Shown here: piece after piece, positions 9,078-15,419 of the stretch
Layout of the letters: each line of letters starts with the position of its first letter
Position numbering within the stretch: the stretch's first letter is position 1
IMG/VR virus record: IMGVR_UViG_3300030389_001821
Coordinates: 1 to 22,545 of that record
From: a virus
DNA: 22,545 nt
Strand: one strand, 5' to 3'
The notes under the pieces: model-generated
Told to the model about the DNA's origin: nothing
Databases searched by the model: none
Seen by the model: the letters and a program-made list of their open reading frames with translations, nothing else
Made by a program: the position numbers and the translations under genes

Positions 9078-9269
9078 TTAACTATACTTTGATTTTCTTT
9101 TGATAGCATCTGCCTGCCTCTTTTCTCTATCATACTTTAGCTCATAATAACCAGCAAAAAATATAAATTCTTCGTCAGTTAATTGTGTTCTTAACTCACT
9201 AACGGTCTTGCCCAATTCTGTTGCTAGGAAAAACTCAAAGTTCAGCCAGTTATCCCCCCTTAAGATTCC
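9078..9269 (-). CDS. Tail assembly chaperone, T-like extension in the -1 frame
   Basis: An ORF with no ATG, in the -1 frame relative to the G-like gene, open from 9302 to the TAA at 9078-9080. The protein content NWLNFEFFLATELGKTVSEL, LTDEEFIFFAGYY and the basic end DAIKRKSKYS resembles gpT/DUF4035-like extensions (ELGKT-x-x-EL...EF). If slipping occurs on the AAG codon at 9269-9271 the fusion would be 178 residues. Slipping must happen between 9302 and 9262. A start on CTG or TTG behind AAGGGGGG would be an alternative. Position before the tape measure and the frame relation favour frameshifting. The 5' boundary given is the codon after AAG and is approximate. Confidence 0.7.
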   Translation of the reverse strand, partial: GILRGDNWLNFEFFLATELGKTVSELRTQLTDEEFIFFAGYYELKYDREKRQADAIKRKSKYS

Positions 9270-9613
9270 TTTGCGTTTTCTATTGTTGCATCTGGATTTA
9301 CATTAAATAAAAATAGCTCTATCTCATTTAAAACTGTTTCTGGTAAATCATTTTGTAAACTAGCAAAGTCAGAAGGATGAAAAGCTTTAGTCCCATCTTC
9401 TTTTTGTGCTAATTGACAAAGCATATGTGTTGAAACAGTGATAGGGTCATCAGTTCCAGCCCTTTTGGTAGCTCTAGACCTGTCTGCCCTTGTTATGGCT
9501 GGAAAATATAAACTGGTAATAATATTACCTTCGCTATCTTTGACGTCAAATTTTCTTCTTTTACTTAGATCGAAAGCTTCTCTAAGTACTTCTAAGGTTC
9601 GTTTTTCTGACAT
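9260..9613 (-). CDS. Tail assembly chaperone, G-like N-terminal product
   Basis: A 117-residue protein between tail tube and tape measure, the position of lambda G. The N-terminal region RTLEVLREAFDLSKRRKFDV with a following strand and YFPAITRADRSRATKRAG matches the general layout of siphovirus tail chaperones. The C-terminus is helical (LPETVLNEIELFLFNVNPDA). It coats the tape measure before tube polymerisation. The TAA stop at 9260-9262 is followed at once by a six-G run and a second ORF in the -1 frame (next entry), so a longer GT-type product is likely. Confidence 0.8.
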   Translation of the reverse strand: MSEKRTLEVLREAFDLSKRRKFDVKDSEGNIITSLYFPAITRADRSRATKRAGTDDPITVSTHMLCQLAQKEDGTKAFHPSDFASLQNDLPETVLNEIELFLFNVNPDATIENAKES

Positions 9614-9616
9614 AAA

Positions 9617-10036
9617 TTAGATAGCAGATGTAATAGTGCCTGTTGGCTTGAATGTAATACTAATTGTATTTGGGTCTCCTAATGAGGAACTTTGCTCAAA
9701 GCTGGTGATAATACCGTTGAAACTGATTTTTTTTGTACCACTAGAACTATCAGGAAAAAGTTCAAAAGCTGCTGCGCCTGCATCTCCAGTAGTTAACGCA
9801 CCATCAATAAATGTGGCTGTTTCTCCTGTTGCTGCATCATCATATAAAAGTTCTGCAGTACCTTCTCCCTCAATTAATCCACCTACAAATTTTTTGAAAG
9901 TGTCACCTTGCGCTGTAATTTCCTGAGTGTCTTTAGTAATTGACATTGACCAGCTAATTGTACCTAATACTGGATTAACTGAAGAGCCAGCATCGTCAAA
10001 TTTGACTTGGCCTACATCACCTTTTACTTTCGCCAT
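9617..10036 (-). CDS. Major tail (tube) protein
   Basis: A 139-residue protein between the terminator and the chaperone, the expected place for the tube subunit. Sequence elements: GDVGQVKFDDAG, then GTISWSMSITKDTQEITAQGDTFKKFVGGLIEGEGTAELLYDD (about 24-66) and a C-terminal FNGIITSFEQSSSLGDPNTISITFKPTG. The alternation of a strand with W-x-M, then an E-x-T-A-QG-D turn and G-x-G-x-x-x-L-x-Y-D strand, is the signature I associate with a tail-tube family. The subunit polymerises into hexameric rings around the tape measure. No Shine-Dalgarno sequence is visible before the ATG. Confidence 0.85.
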   Translation of the reverse strand: MAKVKGDVGQVKFDDAGSSVNPVLGTISWSMSITKDTQEITAQGDTFKKFVGGLIEGEGTAELLYDDAATGETATFIDGALTTGDAGAAAFELFPDSSSGTKKISFNGIITSFEQSSSLGDPNTISITFKPTGTITSAI

Positions 10037-10064
10037 AACAATTTATAGAAGATTTATAAATATA

Positions 10065-10208
10065 TTAACCTTTTTCAGCTTTTTTTACATCTTTTTTCTT
10101 GGCTTGTTGTTTTTCCAAGTATCTTTTACATTGATTATCCCAATATTGTGGTTCTCTTCTGCCTTTGACAGCTTCTATAGCATCTAACATTTCAGTTGTA
10201 ATTTCCAT
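10065..10208 (-). CDS. 47-residue charged protein between tail terminator and tube
   Basis: ATG at 10208 lies 2 bases after the terminator stop; TAA at 10065-10067. The protein begins MEITTEMLDAIEAVKG, has a RREPQYWDNQCKRYLEKQQ segment and ends in a Lys-rich tail (AKKKDVKKAEKG). It is predicted helical throughout. I do not recognise it. Its tight placement in the neck-tail operon and its codon-compatible frame are the reasons for calling it. It could be a small tail chaperone or accessory protein. Confidence 0.65.
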   Translation of the reverse strand: MEITTEMLDAIEAVKGRREPQYWDNQCKRYLEKQQAKKKDVKKAEKG

Positions 10209-10210
10209 AA

Positions 10211-10633
10211 TTAAAGGTCTTCAAATATTTCAAATGTAACTCTTATTTGTGTTTGGAATTTACCTTCAATACTTGATTGTAATATTTCTGGTCCCACAGG
10301 TGAGTCAAAAATTACATTAGAAACTGTAACTCTATTGTATAAGTCTCTTATCCGTTTGCAAATAGTAAAGTTCTCTCCAGACCCGACGCCTTGTTTTGTA
10401 AATACATTAATTAAAACTAAGCCAGCTAAAAAATTTGTTGAGCTAGTTGCACCACCTTGAGTTAAAGCATTGCTACTTGCGAAACTTATTGTGCATTGAA
10501 TAAAGGTATCTACATTTTCAGCATCAAAAGGAACATTTGTAAAAACGATTGGAATTGGTCTACCAGTTCTAAATTCATCACTCAATCTTGTTTCTATTGT
10601 TGATCTAACTGTATTTAAATTTTCTGCTGACAT
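10211..10633 (-). CDS. Tail terminator protein (DUF4128 / lambda U type)
   Basis: A 140-residue protein. The N-terminal helix LNTVRSTIETRLSDEF, the sequence PIVFTNVPFDAE, and ring-forming beta strands (TFIQCTISFASS, GLVLINVFTKQGVGSG), a helix ENFTICKRIRDLYNR and the end FQTQIRVTFEIFEDL follow the DUF4128/gpU-type terminator layout. The terminator stops tail-tube polymerisation and presents the tail to the head. Position directly before the tail tube supports this. TAATG overlap with the upstream gene, and a 2-base gap to the 47-residue gene downstream. Confidence 0.78.
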   Translation of the reverse strand: MSAENLNTVRSTIETRLSDEFRTGRPIPIVFTNVPFDAENVDTFIQCTISFASSNALTQGGATSSTNFLAGLVLINVFTKQGVGSGENFTICKRIRDLYNRVTVSNVIFDSPVGPEILQSSIEGKFQTQIRVTFEIFEDL

Positions 10634-11010
10634 TAGATTTTCCTTTTGATTTTTTCATATTCTTGAATAACCCATTTCTGTAAATCTTTTCCTATCAGTT
10701 CTGGAAAACCAGCTACAGTATTCTGTCTTGTTCTGTATTTGCCTCCCCAAGATGGAGGTAAATTTTCACCAAAGCATACAGGTTCTGCATATGGCAAATT
10801 GTTTATTATAGTGCCAGTTGTTTTACCAAATTTTGTTTGCCATGCATTTCTAAGTTCGCCTCCTCCTTTGGGTTCTCCTTTATAAACGACTCTAACTGGC
10901 GTAGCTTTTTTAACTCTTGCTGTCCATTCTGCAGTAGTAGCTTGGACTAATAAAACTACTGCATCCTCCATTACGTCGGGTATTTGAGTAATAGATATTT
11001 TTCTAACCAT
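10633..11010 (-). CDS. Tail completion / HK97 gp10-like neck protein
   Basis: A 125-residue protein. The N-terminal helix is followed by TPVRVVYKGEPKGGGELRNAWQTKF (about 40-64), where basic and Gly residues precede an R-x-x-W helix, then a strand and NLPYAEPVCFG (about 70-80), a typical feature of HK97 gp10-type tail-completion proteins. The C-terminal basic helix (IQEYEKIKRKI) closes the protein. It joins the head-closure and tail-terminator proteins in the neck. The stop and next start overlap as TAATG. Confidence 0.75.
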   Translation of the reverse strand: MVRKISITQIPDVMEDAVVLLVQATTAEWTARVKKATPVRVVYKGEPKGGGELRNAWQTKFGKTTGTIINNLPYAEPVCFGENLPPSWGGKYRTRQNTVAGFPELIGKDLQKWVIQEYEKIKRKI

Positions 11011-11011
11011 C

Positions 11012-11365
11012 TTATCTTAAAAAAATGTCAAAGGAAATAGCAGTATTATCTTGCTCATTAGTATTGATTTGTATGACTTTATATTCAGTCCCGCTAACAA
11101 CAACTCTGTCAAACGTAGTTGGTGTAAAAGTTATATCACCAGCAGATATTGTTAATCTTTTATCTTGTGTAGAAACTAAGTCAGTAACCTCTGATCTCGT
11201 TACATTGCTTACTACTCCCTTAATAGTAAAATCTGATTTTACCTCACTTATACTGCCACTTGTAGAATTGTATATCCCTGTAGTGACCCTTCTATAAGTA
11301 ATAGTTCCACCAACAGCCCGCATAGCTGCACTAATTCCTTTAATAGCTCCTTTTGCAATGCTCAT
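11012..11365 (-). CDS. Head-closure / head-tail joining protein
   Basis: A 117-residue protein with a short N-terminal helix (IKGISAAMRAVGG), then strands typical of a small beta-barrel: TITYRRVTTGIYN, FTIKGVVSN, KRLTISAGDITFTPTTFDRVVVSGTEYKVIQINTNEQDN and a final ISFDIFLR. The D-x-V-x-V-x-G-x-x-Y-x-V-x-x-I pattern is usual for head-closure (SPP1 gp16 or HK97-type stopper) proteins, which plug the connector after packaging. Order (connector, stopper, tail completion, terminator) supports it. It ends one base before the next gene. Confidence 0.72.
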   Translation of the reverse strand: MSIAKGAIKGISAAMRAVGGTITYRRVTTGIYNSTSGSISEVKSDFTIKGVVSNVTRSEVTDLVSTQDKRLTISAGDITFTPTTFDRVVVSGTEYKVIQINTNEQDNTAISFDIFLR

Positions 11366-11586
11366 AATCTATAAGCTATGACAGTGCCGCTAGATAATGT
11401 TACTCCAGTTATTACACCGCATATTTCACCTGTTGCATCGAGGTTTAGTGCTGTTAAATCACCATCGATATTTTCTGCAACTATTGTTGCAATTACAGTA
11501 TCATTCAGGGCTACGATCTTACCGAACCTACCTGTAACCGCGTTTGTGTCATTTATTATTGTTGCTGCTGGGTATTCGTATGCCAT
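11362..11586 (-). CDS. Small beta-rich virion protein, unknown
   Basis: A 74-residue protein, nearly all short beta strands (FGKIVALNDTVIATIVAENI, ATGEICGVITGVTLSSGTVIAYRL). The ending TGVTLSSGTVIAY, a strand-turn-strand closing with AYR, recurs in small structural proteins of marine phages and suggests a surface or decoration element. It sits between the connector and head-closure genes and is coupled to the latter by an ATGA overlap. No family name can be given with confidence. Confidence 0.6.
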   Translation of the reverse strand: MAYEYPAATIINDTNAVTGRFGKIVALNDTVIATIVAENIDGDLTALNLDATGEICGVITGVTLSSGTVIAYRL

Positions 11587-11589
11587 TTG

Positions 11590-12150
11590 TTAAGACCTCT
11601 TGATTGGTAAGTTTGCTGTCCCGCCCATTCTAATGCCATTTAAGTAATGATCCACTATTGGTGGGATGCGATCAATACCAACCCTGCCATAGAAGTTGGG
11701 AGTTAAACTTATATTACCAATATTTAATGTCTGGAAATCTTCTAATCCACTTAAACCTAAACCATCTTTATTATTGTTCAAATATACAGCTAAATGTATT
11801 TGTGCATGTTTTACTCTATCAGGTATTTCTGTATCAGTGTAATAATCATCAACAATGCGATAGGGAAAACTTAGTGAATATAAATGGTTGTATTGATCTG
11901 GAACCCTGACCCCGCTTCTTGGCCATTGTAATGCCTGAGTTTTATCAACCCTAGAACCTAAAAAATTTTCGCGGTCTATTCTTTGAGTACTTGTAAATAA
12001 TGCTCTGTTTTTTTGATCTTCAGTGCTACTACCCCAAGCCACTACGTCATCTGACTCAGTTAGCCCATCTATAAAGGCTTGCGCTTGAGTCAAAGTTACA
12101 TAGCTATTTGCTGATGCGCTACCTACTGTCGCTACTATTGAGATTGCCAT
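11590..12150 (-). CDS. Head-tail connector (annotated in databases as DnaT-like)
   Basis: A 186-residue protein. The N-terminal SANSYVTLTQAQAFIDGL, a helical region with QKNRALFTSTQRID, ALQWPRSGV and a later IPDRVKHAQIHLAVYLNN are features of a phage family often labelled putative DnaT-like ssDNA-binding. By gene position this family fits the adaptor that joins portal to neck (HK97 gp6-like). The repeated R-ALF-x-ST-x-x-I and QWPR motifs are characteristic. The replication-related name should not be taken as function here. The adaptor call rests on its place directly after the capsid genes. Confidence 0.75.
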   Translation of the reverse strand: MAISIVATVGSASANSYVTLTQAQAFIDGLTESDDVVAWGSSTEDQKNRALFTSTQRIDRENFLGSRVDKTQALQWPRSGVRVPDQYNHLYSLSFPYRIVDDYYTDTEIPDRVKHAQIHLAVYLNNNKDGLGLSGLEDFQTLNIGNISLTPNFYGRVGIDRIPPIVDHYLNGIRMGGTANLPIKRS

Positions 12151-12253
12151 TTTTCTTTATTTTTGGCTTTGTTTTTTTTACAGGAGTAACAGAGGCCGCT
12201 TTTTGTTTAGCAGCCTCACGTTCTCTTAATCGCCTAAATGTTGCGATTCCCAT
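12119..12253 (-). CDS. 44-residue basic protein, function unknown
   Basis: A short gene from ATG at 12253 (directly after the preceding TAA) to TAG at 12119-12121, overlapping the next gene by 32 bases. The protein has an Arg-rich N-terminal helix (MGIATFRRLREREAAKQ), a Lys/Pro stretch (VKKTKPKIKKN) and a polar end. The MG-x-A-x-FRR-RE-EA start resembles the short lysine/arginine proteins that often lie between capsid and connector genes in related phages. I cannot assign a function. Confidence 0.6.
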   Translation of the reverse strand: MGIATFRRLREREAAKQKAASVTPVKKTKPKIKKNGNLNSSDSR

Positions 12254-12631
12254 TTATTTTCTAAATGCACTAACAGCAGTAGAACTTGTTACTCTCAATA
12301 GGAAAGTACCAGAACTTGCCGCTGCAACGTCAGCATCACCAACAATAGTGACACCAGTACCAGCAGTTAGAGTGAACTTGTGAGTTGAAGTTGCCTTATT
12401 GACAATAGTTAGCTCAAAAGTTTGCCCAACTCCACCTTGAGTACCTAAAGCAGAAATAATAGCTGCTGCGGTAGGTGTTGTAACTGCTCTGTTTCCTGTT
12501 GGAGTACCATCAACAATGCCTTCAATTATTTCGGCAGTTGTTAATGTATGCGCTCCGTTTTCAGTCTTGATAACTTTAGTTTTAGTTAGTTGACCAAATG
12601 GGGGGTTTTGTAACTCAAAAAGAGTAGCCAT
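12254..12631 (-). CDS. Probable head decoration protein
   Basis: A 125-residue protein 12 bases downstream of the capsid gene, the usual place for a decoration or cement protein. GAGG lies about 8-10 bases before the ATG, one of the better Shine-Dalgarno matches here, consistent with high expression. The sequence is almost all beta and Gly/Thr/Ala rich: an AHTLTTAEIIEGIV segment, GNRAVTTPTAAAIISAL, then strands QTFELTIVN, HKFTLTAGTGVTIVG and SGTFLLRVTSS. The C-terminal half resembles beta-sandwich virion proteins common in marine phages. The assignment is by position and composition; a fibre-like domain is the alternative. Its TAA directly abuts the next ATG. Confidence 0.6.
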   Translation of the reverse strand: MATLFELQNPPFGQLTKTKVIKTENGAHTLTTAEIIEGIVDGTPTGNRAVTTPTAAAIISALGTQGGVGQTFELTIVNKATSTHKFTLTAGTGVTIVGDADVAAASSGTFLLRVTSSTAVSAFRK

Positions 12632-12643
12632 AATTAGTTACCT

Positions 12644-13681
12644 CTAGTCGTTGTTAGAAACTACAGTAGCGCGAACGATACCGATATTCTTTGTTTCGTA
12701 GACTTTCGACCAAGAGCCTACAGTTTCAAGAACTGATCTTGTGGGGTTTACAGTTGAGACTGCATATTTCAAACCAACTGGATGGTAGATGTAATGCAAA
12801 TCAATCGCCATTGCTTCTTCTAAAGCAAGTATATCTCTGTCAGTTTGTGTTCTAACTGGTGCTTGCTCCCCTGTTACCACTGATCCCGCAGCAAACATGA
12901 AAACGCTATACTCTGTTGAAGAGCCAGTTCCAGTTGTAGGTATATCATCAGAAACGATTACATTTAAACCCATGAATGAGCCAAAGTTTGGATTCTGGAA
13001 AGCACCTTGAAAAGTACCACCTGACGCTGTAGCACCACCACCATTAATGTCTGTTGCTGCAACGAAATCAACTGCATTTCTTTCCATCAAATCGTAGTAA
13101 CACTTGCTGTGCATTGCGATTGATGTAAGCTTTGAACCTTGATCTCCAAGTAAAGACTGCGCTTTTGCAACGTGTCTAGGACTTAAAGTAGTTGGTGAAT
13201 CACCAGATTCTGAATCAATAGTTAAACCAAATAACGCGGAATTACTGTCATTATTATTTAAAGAACCAAATGCACCTGTTAAACAAGAATATAAGTCCTT
13301 TTGTTTTTGGTTATTGATGTATGCTGCAGTTTTTTGAGCAATAGCCGCCATTGGGTCAGTAGAACTACCAATAGCTAAACTTGCTAAATCTCTAGAACTG
13401 AAAGCCTTACCTCTATGCAATACAGCAGCGATTTGCTGGTCTGCTGTAATTTTTGATGGTGTCAAAGATGAAGAATCAGTTAATACTTCAAAATCACCAC
13501 TTAAATTTGCTTTGTAGAAAGGTATGCGAACAAAGTCACCACCTCTTTCTGCGGATAGATTTAATTCTGCTAGAGGTTGCACCACACCACTTTGAAGGAA
13601 ACTATCTGTTTGAGTCGTAGCTTCTATCAAGTAGGGGGTAAACACCTCTGGAATAATTAAATCACTACGAACTGTAGCCAT
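12644..13681 (-). CDS. Major capsid protein (Gp13-like, HK97-fold type)
   Basis: A 345-residue protein downstream of the scaffold and upstream of the connector genes. The N-terminus (ATVRSDLIIPEVFTPYLIEAT) with the following QSGVV and the F-V-R-I-P-F-Y segment fits the Gp13-like major capsid family, which has the HK97 fold. A helix-rich middle contains RHVAKAQSLLGDQGSKLTSIAMHSK and the C-terminal part has the typical HPVGLKYAV beta segment. Length is normal for the family and there is no long cleavable delta domain at the N-terminus. The ATG lacks a Shine-Dalgarno sequence and sits behind the structured leader. Confidence 0.92.
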   Translation of the reverse strand: MATVRSDLIIPEVFTPYLIEATTQTDSFLQSGVVQPLAELNLSAERGGDFVRIPFYKANLSGDFEVLTDSSSLTPSKITADQQIAAVLHRGKAFSSRDLASLAIGSSTDPMAAIAQKTAAYINNQKQKDLYSCLTGAFGSLNNNDSNSALFGLTIDSESGDSPTTLSPRHVAKAQSLLGDQGSKLTSIAMHSKCYYDLMERNAVDFVAATDINGGGATASGGTFQGAFQNPNFGSFMGLNVIVSDDIPTTGTGSSTEYSVFMFAAGSVVTGEQAPVRTQTDRDILALEEAMAIDLHYIYHPVGLKYAVSTVNPTRSVLETVGSWSKVYETKNIGIVRATVVSNND

Positions 13682-13747
13682 GTAATTAGTTAGATATGTT
13701 TAATTGCGGGTGCAAACCCTAACTAGCGCACACTAGATAAACCTATA
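13682..13747 (-). promoter_or_regulatory. Structured leader between scaffold and major capsid genes
   Basis: One of the larger non-coding gaps in the window, 66 bases just 5' of the capsid ATG. It contains a perfect 7-base inverted repeat (TAGTTAG at 13687-13693 on the plus strand, CTAACTA at 13719-13725), with a 4-bp GGGT/ACCC hairpin (13708-13719) nested against it. An adjacent imperfect palindrome CTAGCGCACACTAG lies at 13723-13736. The structures overlap, so they could be alternatives. There is no U-run typical of a terminator and no convincing -10/-35 pair. No Shine-Dalgarno sequence precedes the capsid ATG. Possible roles are mRNA stabilisation or processing, or translational control. 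Confidence 0.35.
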
Positions 13748-14425
13748 TTAACCGCTAACAGCATTTTTGAGCATATTATATTTATTTATATCTGTTTTAT
13801 ACAATCTGCTTTGTTCTGTAAGGTTAAATGATTCTTTAGCAAACGGATTCTTTTCACCAGCAGCGGTAACAAATTCTGTTTGTACTTTTGTGGTTGTTGC
13901 TCCTCCTCCTTGAGGTCTTGGATTCTTTTGTACCCACTGTGGCATATTTGAGACCGCCCATTCTTTTACACTTGTCCTGTTATACCCATCAACAACAACA
14001 ACTGTCCCATCTGCCTCTCTAGATAATTGATCTTTGCTTATTCGTGATAAAACATATTGAGGGTCGTGAACAACGTCAGCAAGGGCAGTTACAGCTGGTG
14101 CTTCAATTTCAAGCTGCCTCTGTCTTGCTTCCAATTCTGCAATCTTTTTATTTTTTGCCTCTTCAGCCTCTCGGTATTGTTGTGCTTGTTTGGCTATTGC
14201 TTCTTCATATCTACCTTTAGCTTCAAGCTCTTCTTGCTCTTTTTGCTGTTTAAAAGCAATCAAAGCATTTACGTCAACATCGGGTGGTACAGCCTTTGCT
14301 TTTTCTTGTGCTTTGGCATATTGCTCCATTAATGCTTTGTTATTTGCTTCTAACTTTCTAACGCTTTCTTTAAGTGCTTCAACTTCTTGTGGTGAAGGAT
14401 TCGGCTTGATTGGTTCGTCAGTCAT
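13748..14425 (-). CDS. Capsid scaffolding protein
   Basis: A Glu/Lys/Gln-rich protein directly upstream of the major capsid gene. I choose ATG at 14425 (MTDEPIKPNPSP, 225 residues). The longer version would begin at TTG 14440 and adds five residues. Roughly residues 15-110 are a long heptad-like coiled coil (repeated EALKE, KLEAN, QKEQEELEAKGRYEEAIAK), followed by a domain with VHDPQYVLSRIS and a Gly/Thr linker to a C-terminal helix (SRLYKTDINKYNMLKNA) that could bind the coat protein. Scaffolds guide procapsid assembly and then exit or are degraded. The order of scaffold then coat supports the call. Confidence 0.85.
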   Translation of the reverse strand: MTDEPIKPNPSPQEVEALKESVRKLEANNKALMEQYAKAQEKAKAVPPDVDVNALIAFKQQKEQEELEAKGRYEEAIAKQAQQYREAEEAKNKKIAELEARQRQLEIEAPAVTALADVVHDPQYVLSRISKDQLSREADGTVVVVDGYNRTSVKEWAVSNMPQWVQKNPRPQGGGATTTKVQTEFVTAAGEKNPFAKESFNLTEQSRLYKTDINKYNMLKNAVSG

Positions 14426-14454
14426 AAATAATTTTAACAATATTTAACATAATA

Positions 14455-14733
14455 CTAACTCCACTTAACCTTGTCAGCCCAGTAAGCCGCAGACGTTTTA
14501 CCTTTAGCAATATTTTTAGCGTGTCTAGCTTTAAAACTTCTTCTCTTGGCTTTGTCAGAATCTGATTCACCTTTTCTTGGTGGTTTTGTTTTAGCTCCTT
14601 GCAAACCAAATCTTATAAGCCTAGTTTTACCACCATCATTTATGACAACCGCGTGTGATTTACCACTCTTATGGTTAGGAGTTCTAATAGGTTTATTAAC
14701 ACCTTTAAATGTATGCCCTCCTTTTTTTATCAT
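14455..14733 (-). CDS. Conserved phage protein with KARHAKNIAKGK...AAYWADKVKW motif
   Basis: A 92-residue basic protein. The N-terminal half contains GKSHAVVINDGGKTRLIRFGLQG (about 24-46), and the C-terminal half contains SFKARHAKNIAKGKTSAAYWADKVKW (about 66-91). That C-terminal motif (F-KARHA-KNI-KGK-SAAYWA-KVKW) occurs in many small structural or hypothetical proteins of tailed phages and ends this protein as it does elsewhere. The fold looks like a short beta segment followed by helices. It closes the small basic gene run immediately before the scaffold. The function is unknown; a head-internal, DNA- or portal-associated role is inference from position. Confidence 0.75.
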   Translation of the reverse strand: MIKKGGHTFKGVNKPIRTPNHKSGKSHAVVINDGGKTRLIRFGLQGAKTKPPRKGESDSDKAKRRSFKARHAKNIAKGKTSAAYWADKVKWS

Positions 14734-14885
14734 TTACCCTTCTTTCTCATTGCTAATCTATGCGCCTCTGTAAATGACATTCCTTCTCTCATTTTACGCT
14801 TCATAAAATCCATATGCGCTTTAGTGTGGCCATGTGTCCTTTGATGTTTAGCCAATGTATTTTTTTGTCTAGTTGTTAGTTTCAT
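14730..14885 (-). CDS. 51-residue His/Lys/Arg-rich protein
   Basis: A short gene from ATG at 14885 to TGA at 14730-14732, with ATGA overlaps at both ends. The protein begins MKLTTRQKNTLAKHQ, has a His-rich stretch (THGHTKAH) and ends with GMSFTEAHRLAMRKKGK. By count it contains 9 Lys, 6 Arg and 5 His. A KLT-x-RQK...H...G-x-SF-x-EAH-x-x-AM-RK pattern recurs, to my recollection, in small proteins of marine phages and resembles the repeat-like motif of the 43-residue gene above (MREGKSLKQAQAIAL versus MREGMSFTEAHRLAM). The two may be distant paralogues. Confidence 0.75.
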   Translation of the reverse strand: MKLTTRQKNTLAKHQRTHGHTKAHMDFMKRKMREGMSFTEAHRLAMRKKGK

Positions 14886-15157
14886 TTTTTCTTTTTCCTC
14901 ATTAAATCTGCGTCAGCTTTTCTAGCTCCACCTTTACCAGAGATAAAACTATTCACTCGACCCATAGCCCAAGCGTTCATAGGTACATTTCTTGAACCAC
15001 TAGAAAGATAAGCACCCTGCCCTCTCCTATATACAGCCTTCAGCTGTGTTAAAGAGAATCTTGAATTTTTGGCTTTGGCTGTGAGCGTCTTCACAGTAGT
15101 AGCACTTAATGGTTTAGCGGGAGGTGCTTTTTTTCCGCTTTTTTTTCTTGGTGCCAT
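14882..15157 (-). CDS. DUF5824-like basic protein
   Basis: A 91-residue protein, ATG at 15157, with AGGA about 9 bases upstream as a likely Shine-Dalgarno sequence inside the preceding gene. A basic N-terminus (APRKKSGKKAPP) is followed by a core with LKAVYRRGQGAYLSSGS and NAWAMGRVNSFISGKGG (about 39-76), then an acidic-basic end (ADADLMRKKKK). The pattern VYRRG-x-GAY...AWAM-x-RVNSF is the hallmark I know from DUF5824 proteins of marine phages and large algal viruses. The biochemical role is unknown. The stop is coupled to the next ATG by ATGA. Confidence 0.8.
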   Translation of the reverse strand: MAPRKKSGKKAPPAKPLSATTVKTLTAKAKNSRFSLTQLKAVYRRGQGAYLSSGSRNVPMNAWAMGRVNSFISGKGGARKADADLMRKKKK

Positions 15158-15338
15158 CTTGTTTAGTCCTTGATTTTGATACAGCTTGAATGTCTATAAA
15201 TTCTCCTCTCTTGTAGGCAGCTGCAGTACGTTTAATCTCTGCTGCTTTTGCGCCTTTGTTTTTTGCGCCAGCAAGATATTTTTTAGCAACTCCAGTTTTT
15301 TTATCTTTTGCTACTTTTCTAAATTTACGTTTTTTCAC
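15114..15338 (-). CDS. Lys/Arg-rich 74-residue protein, DUF5872-like
   Basis: The start is GTG at 15338, inside the TGA of the upstream microprotein. By count 29 of 74 residues are Lys or Arg, with an N-terminal KKRKFRKVAKDKKTG and a C-terminal KKKKRKKSTSR flanking a helical core (AAEIKRTAAAYKRGEFID). The core pattern GVAKKYLAGAKN...AEIKRTAAAYK resembles DUF5872-type small proteins seen in phages and large algal viruses. This is a family impression without any search. It overlaps the next gene by 44 bases, an unusually long overlap for this window. A DNA-condensing or scaffold-binding head component is plausible from composition and position. Confidence 0.75.
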   Translation of the reverse strand: MKKRKFRKVAKDKKTGVAKKYLAGAKNKGAKAAEIKRTAAAYKRGEFIDIQAVSKSRTKQDGTKKKKRKKSTSR

Positions 15339-15394
15339 TTCTTTTTAACTTTTTTTATTTTAGTTTTTTTAGCTTTTTTTGGAGTTCCGTACAT
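15335..15394 (-). CDS. 19-residue poly-lysine microprotein (MYGTPKK...)
   Basis: A reading frame of 19 codons from ATG at 15394 to TGA at 15335-15337. Ten residues are lysine, with a MYGTPKK start. Its stop overlaps the GTG of the following gene as GTGA, the same coupling pattern as the neighbouring small genes. That overlap, together with the similar composition, is the reason for listing such a short ORF. Comparable MYG-x-PKK-type microproteins sit near head genes of related phages as far as I recall. It could instead be a leader whose translation delivers ribosomes to the next gene. Confidence 0.5.
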   Translation of the reverse strand: MYGTPKKAKKTKIKKVKKK

Positions 15395-15419
15395 AAAGAT
15401 ATCTGTGGCTGTTTTTATA

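Noticed and set aside
9249-9262. Mu-type -2 frameshift on the six-G run at the chaperone junction
   Set aside because: The run lies downstream of the zero-frame TAA stop, so ribosomes translating the G-like gene would terminate before reaching it.
11590-12150. Replication role for the DnaT-like protein
   Set aside because: The database label comes from a weak family name. Its position after the capsid genes and family pattern fit a head-tail connector, and no replication genes are nearby.
13708-13736. Rho-independent terminator before the capsid gene
   Set aside because: The stems are short (4-7 bp), there is no U-run after them on the transcribed strand, and a terminator there would block the capsid gene.
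14418-14609. A 63-codon minus-strand frame overlapping the 92-residue basic protein
   Set aside because: It is an off-frame reading of the Lys/Arg-rich C-terminus of that gene, and the ATG at 14450 gives only a 10-residue product.
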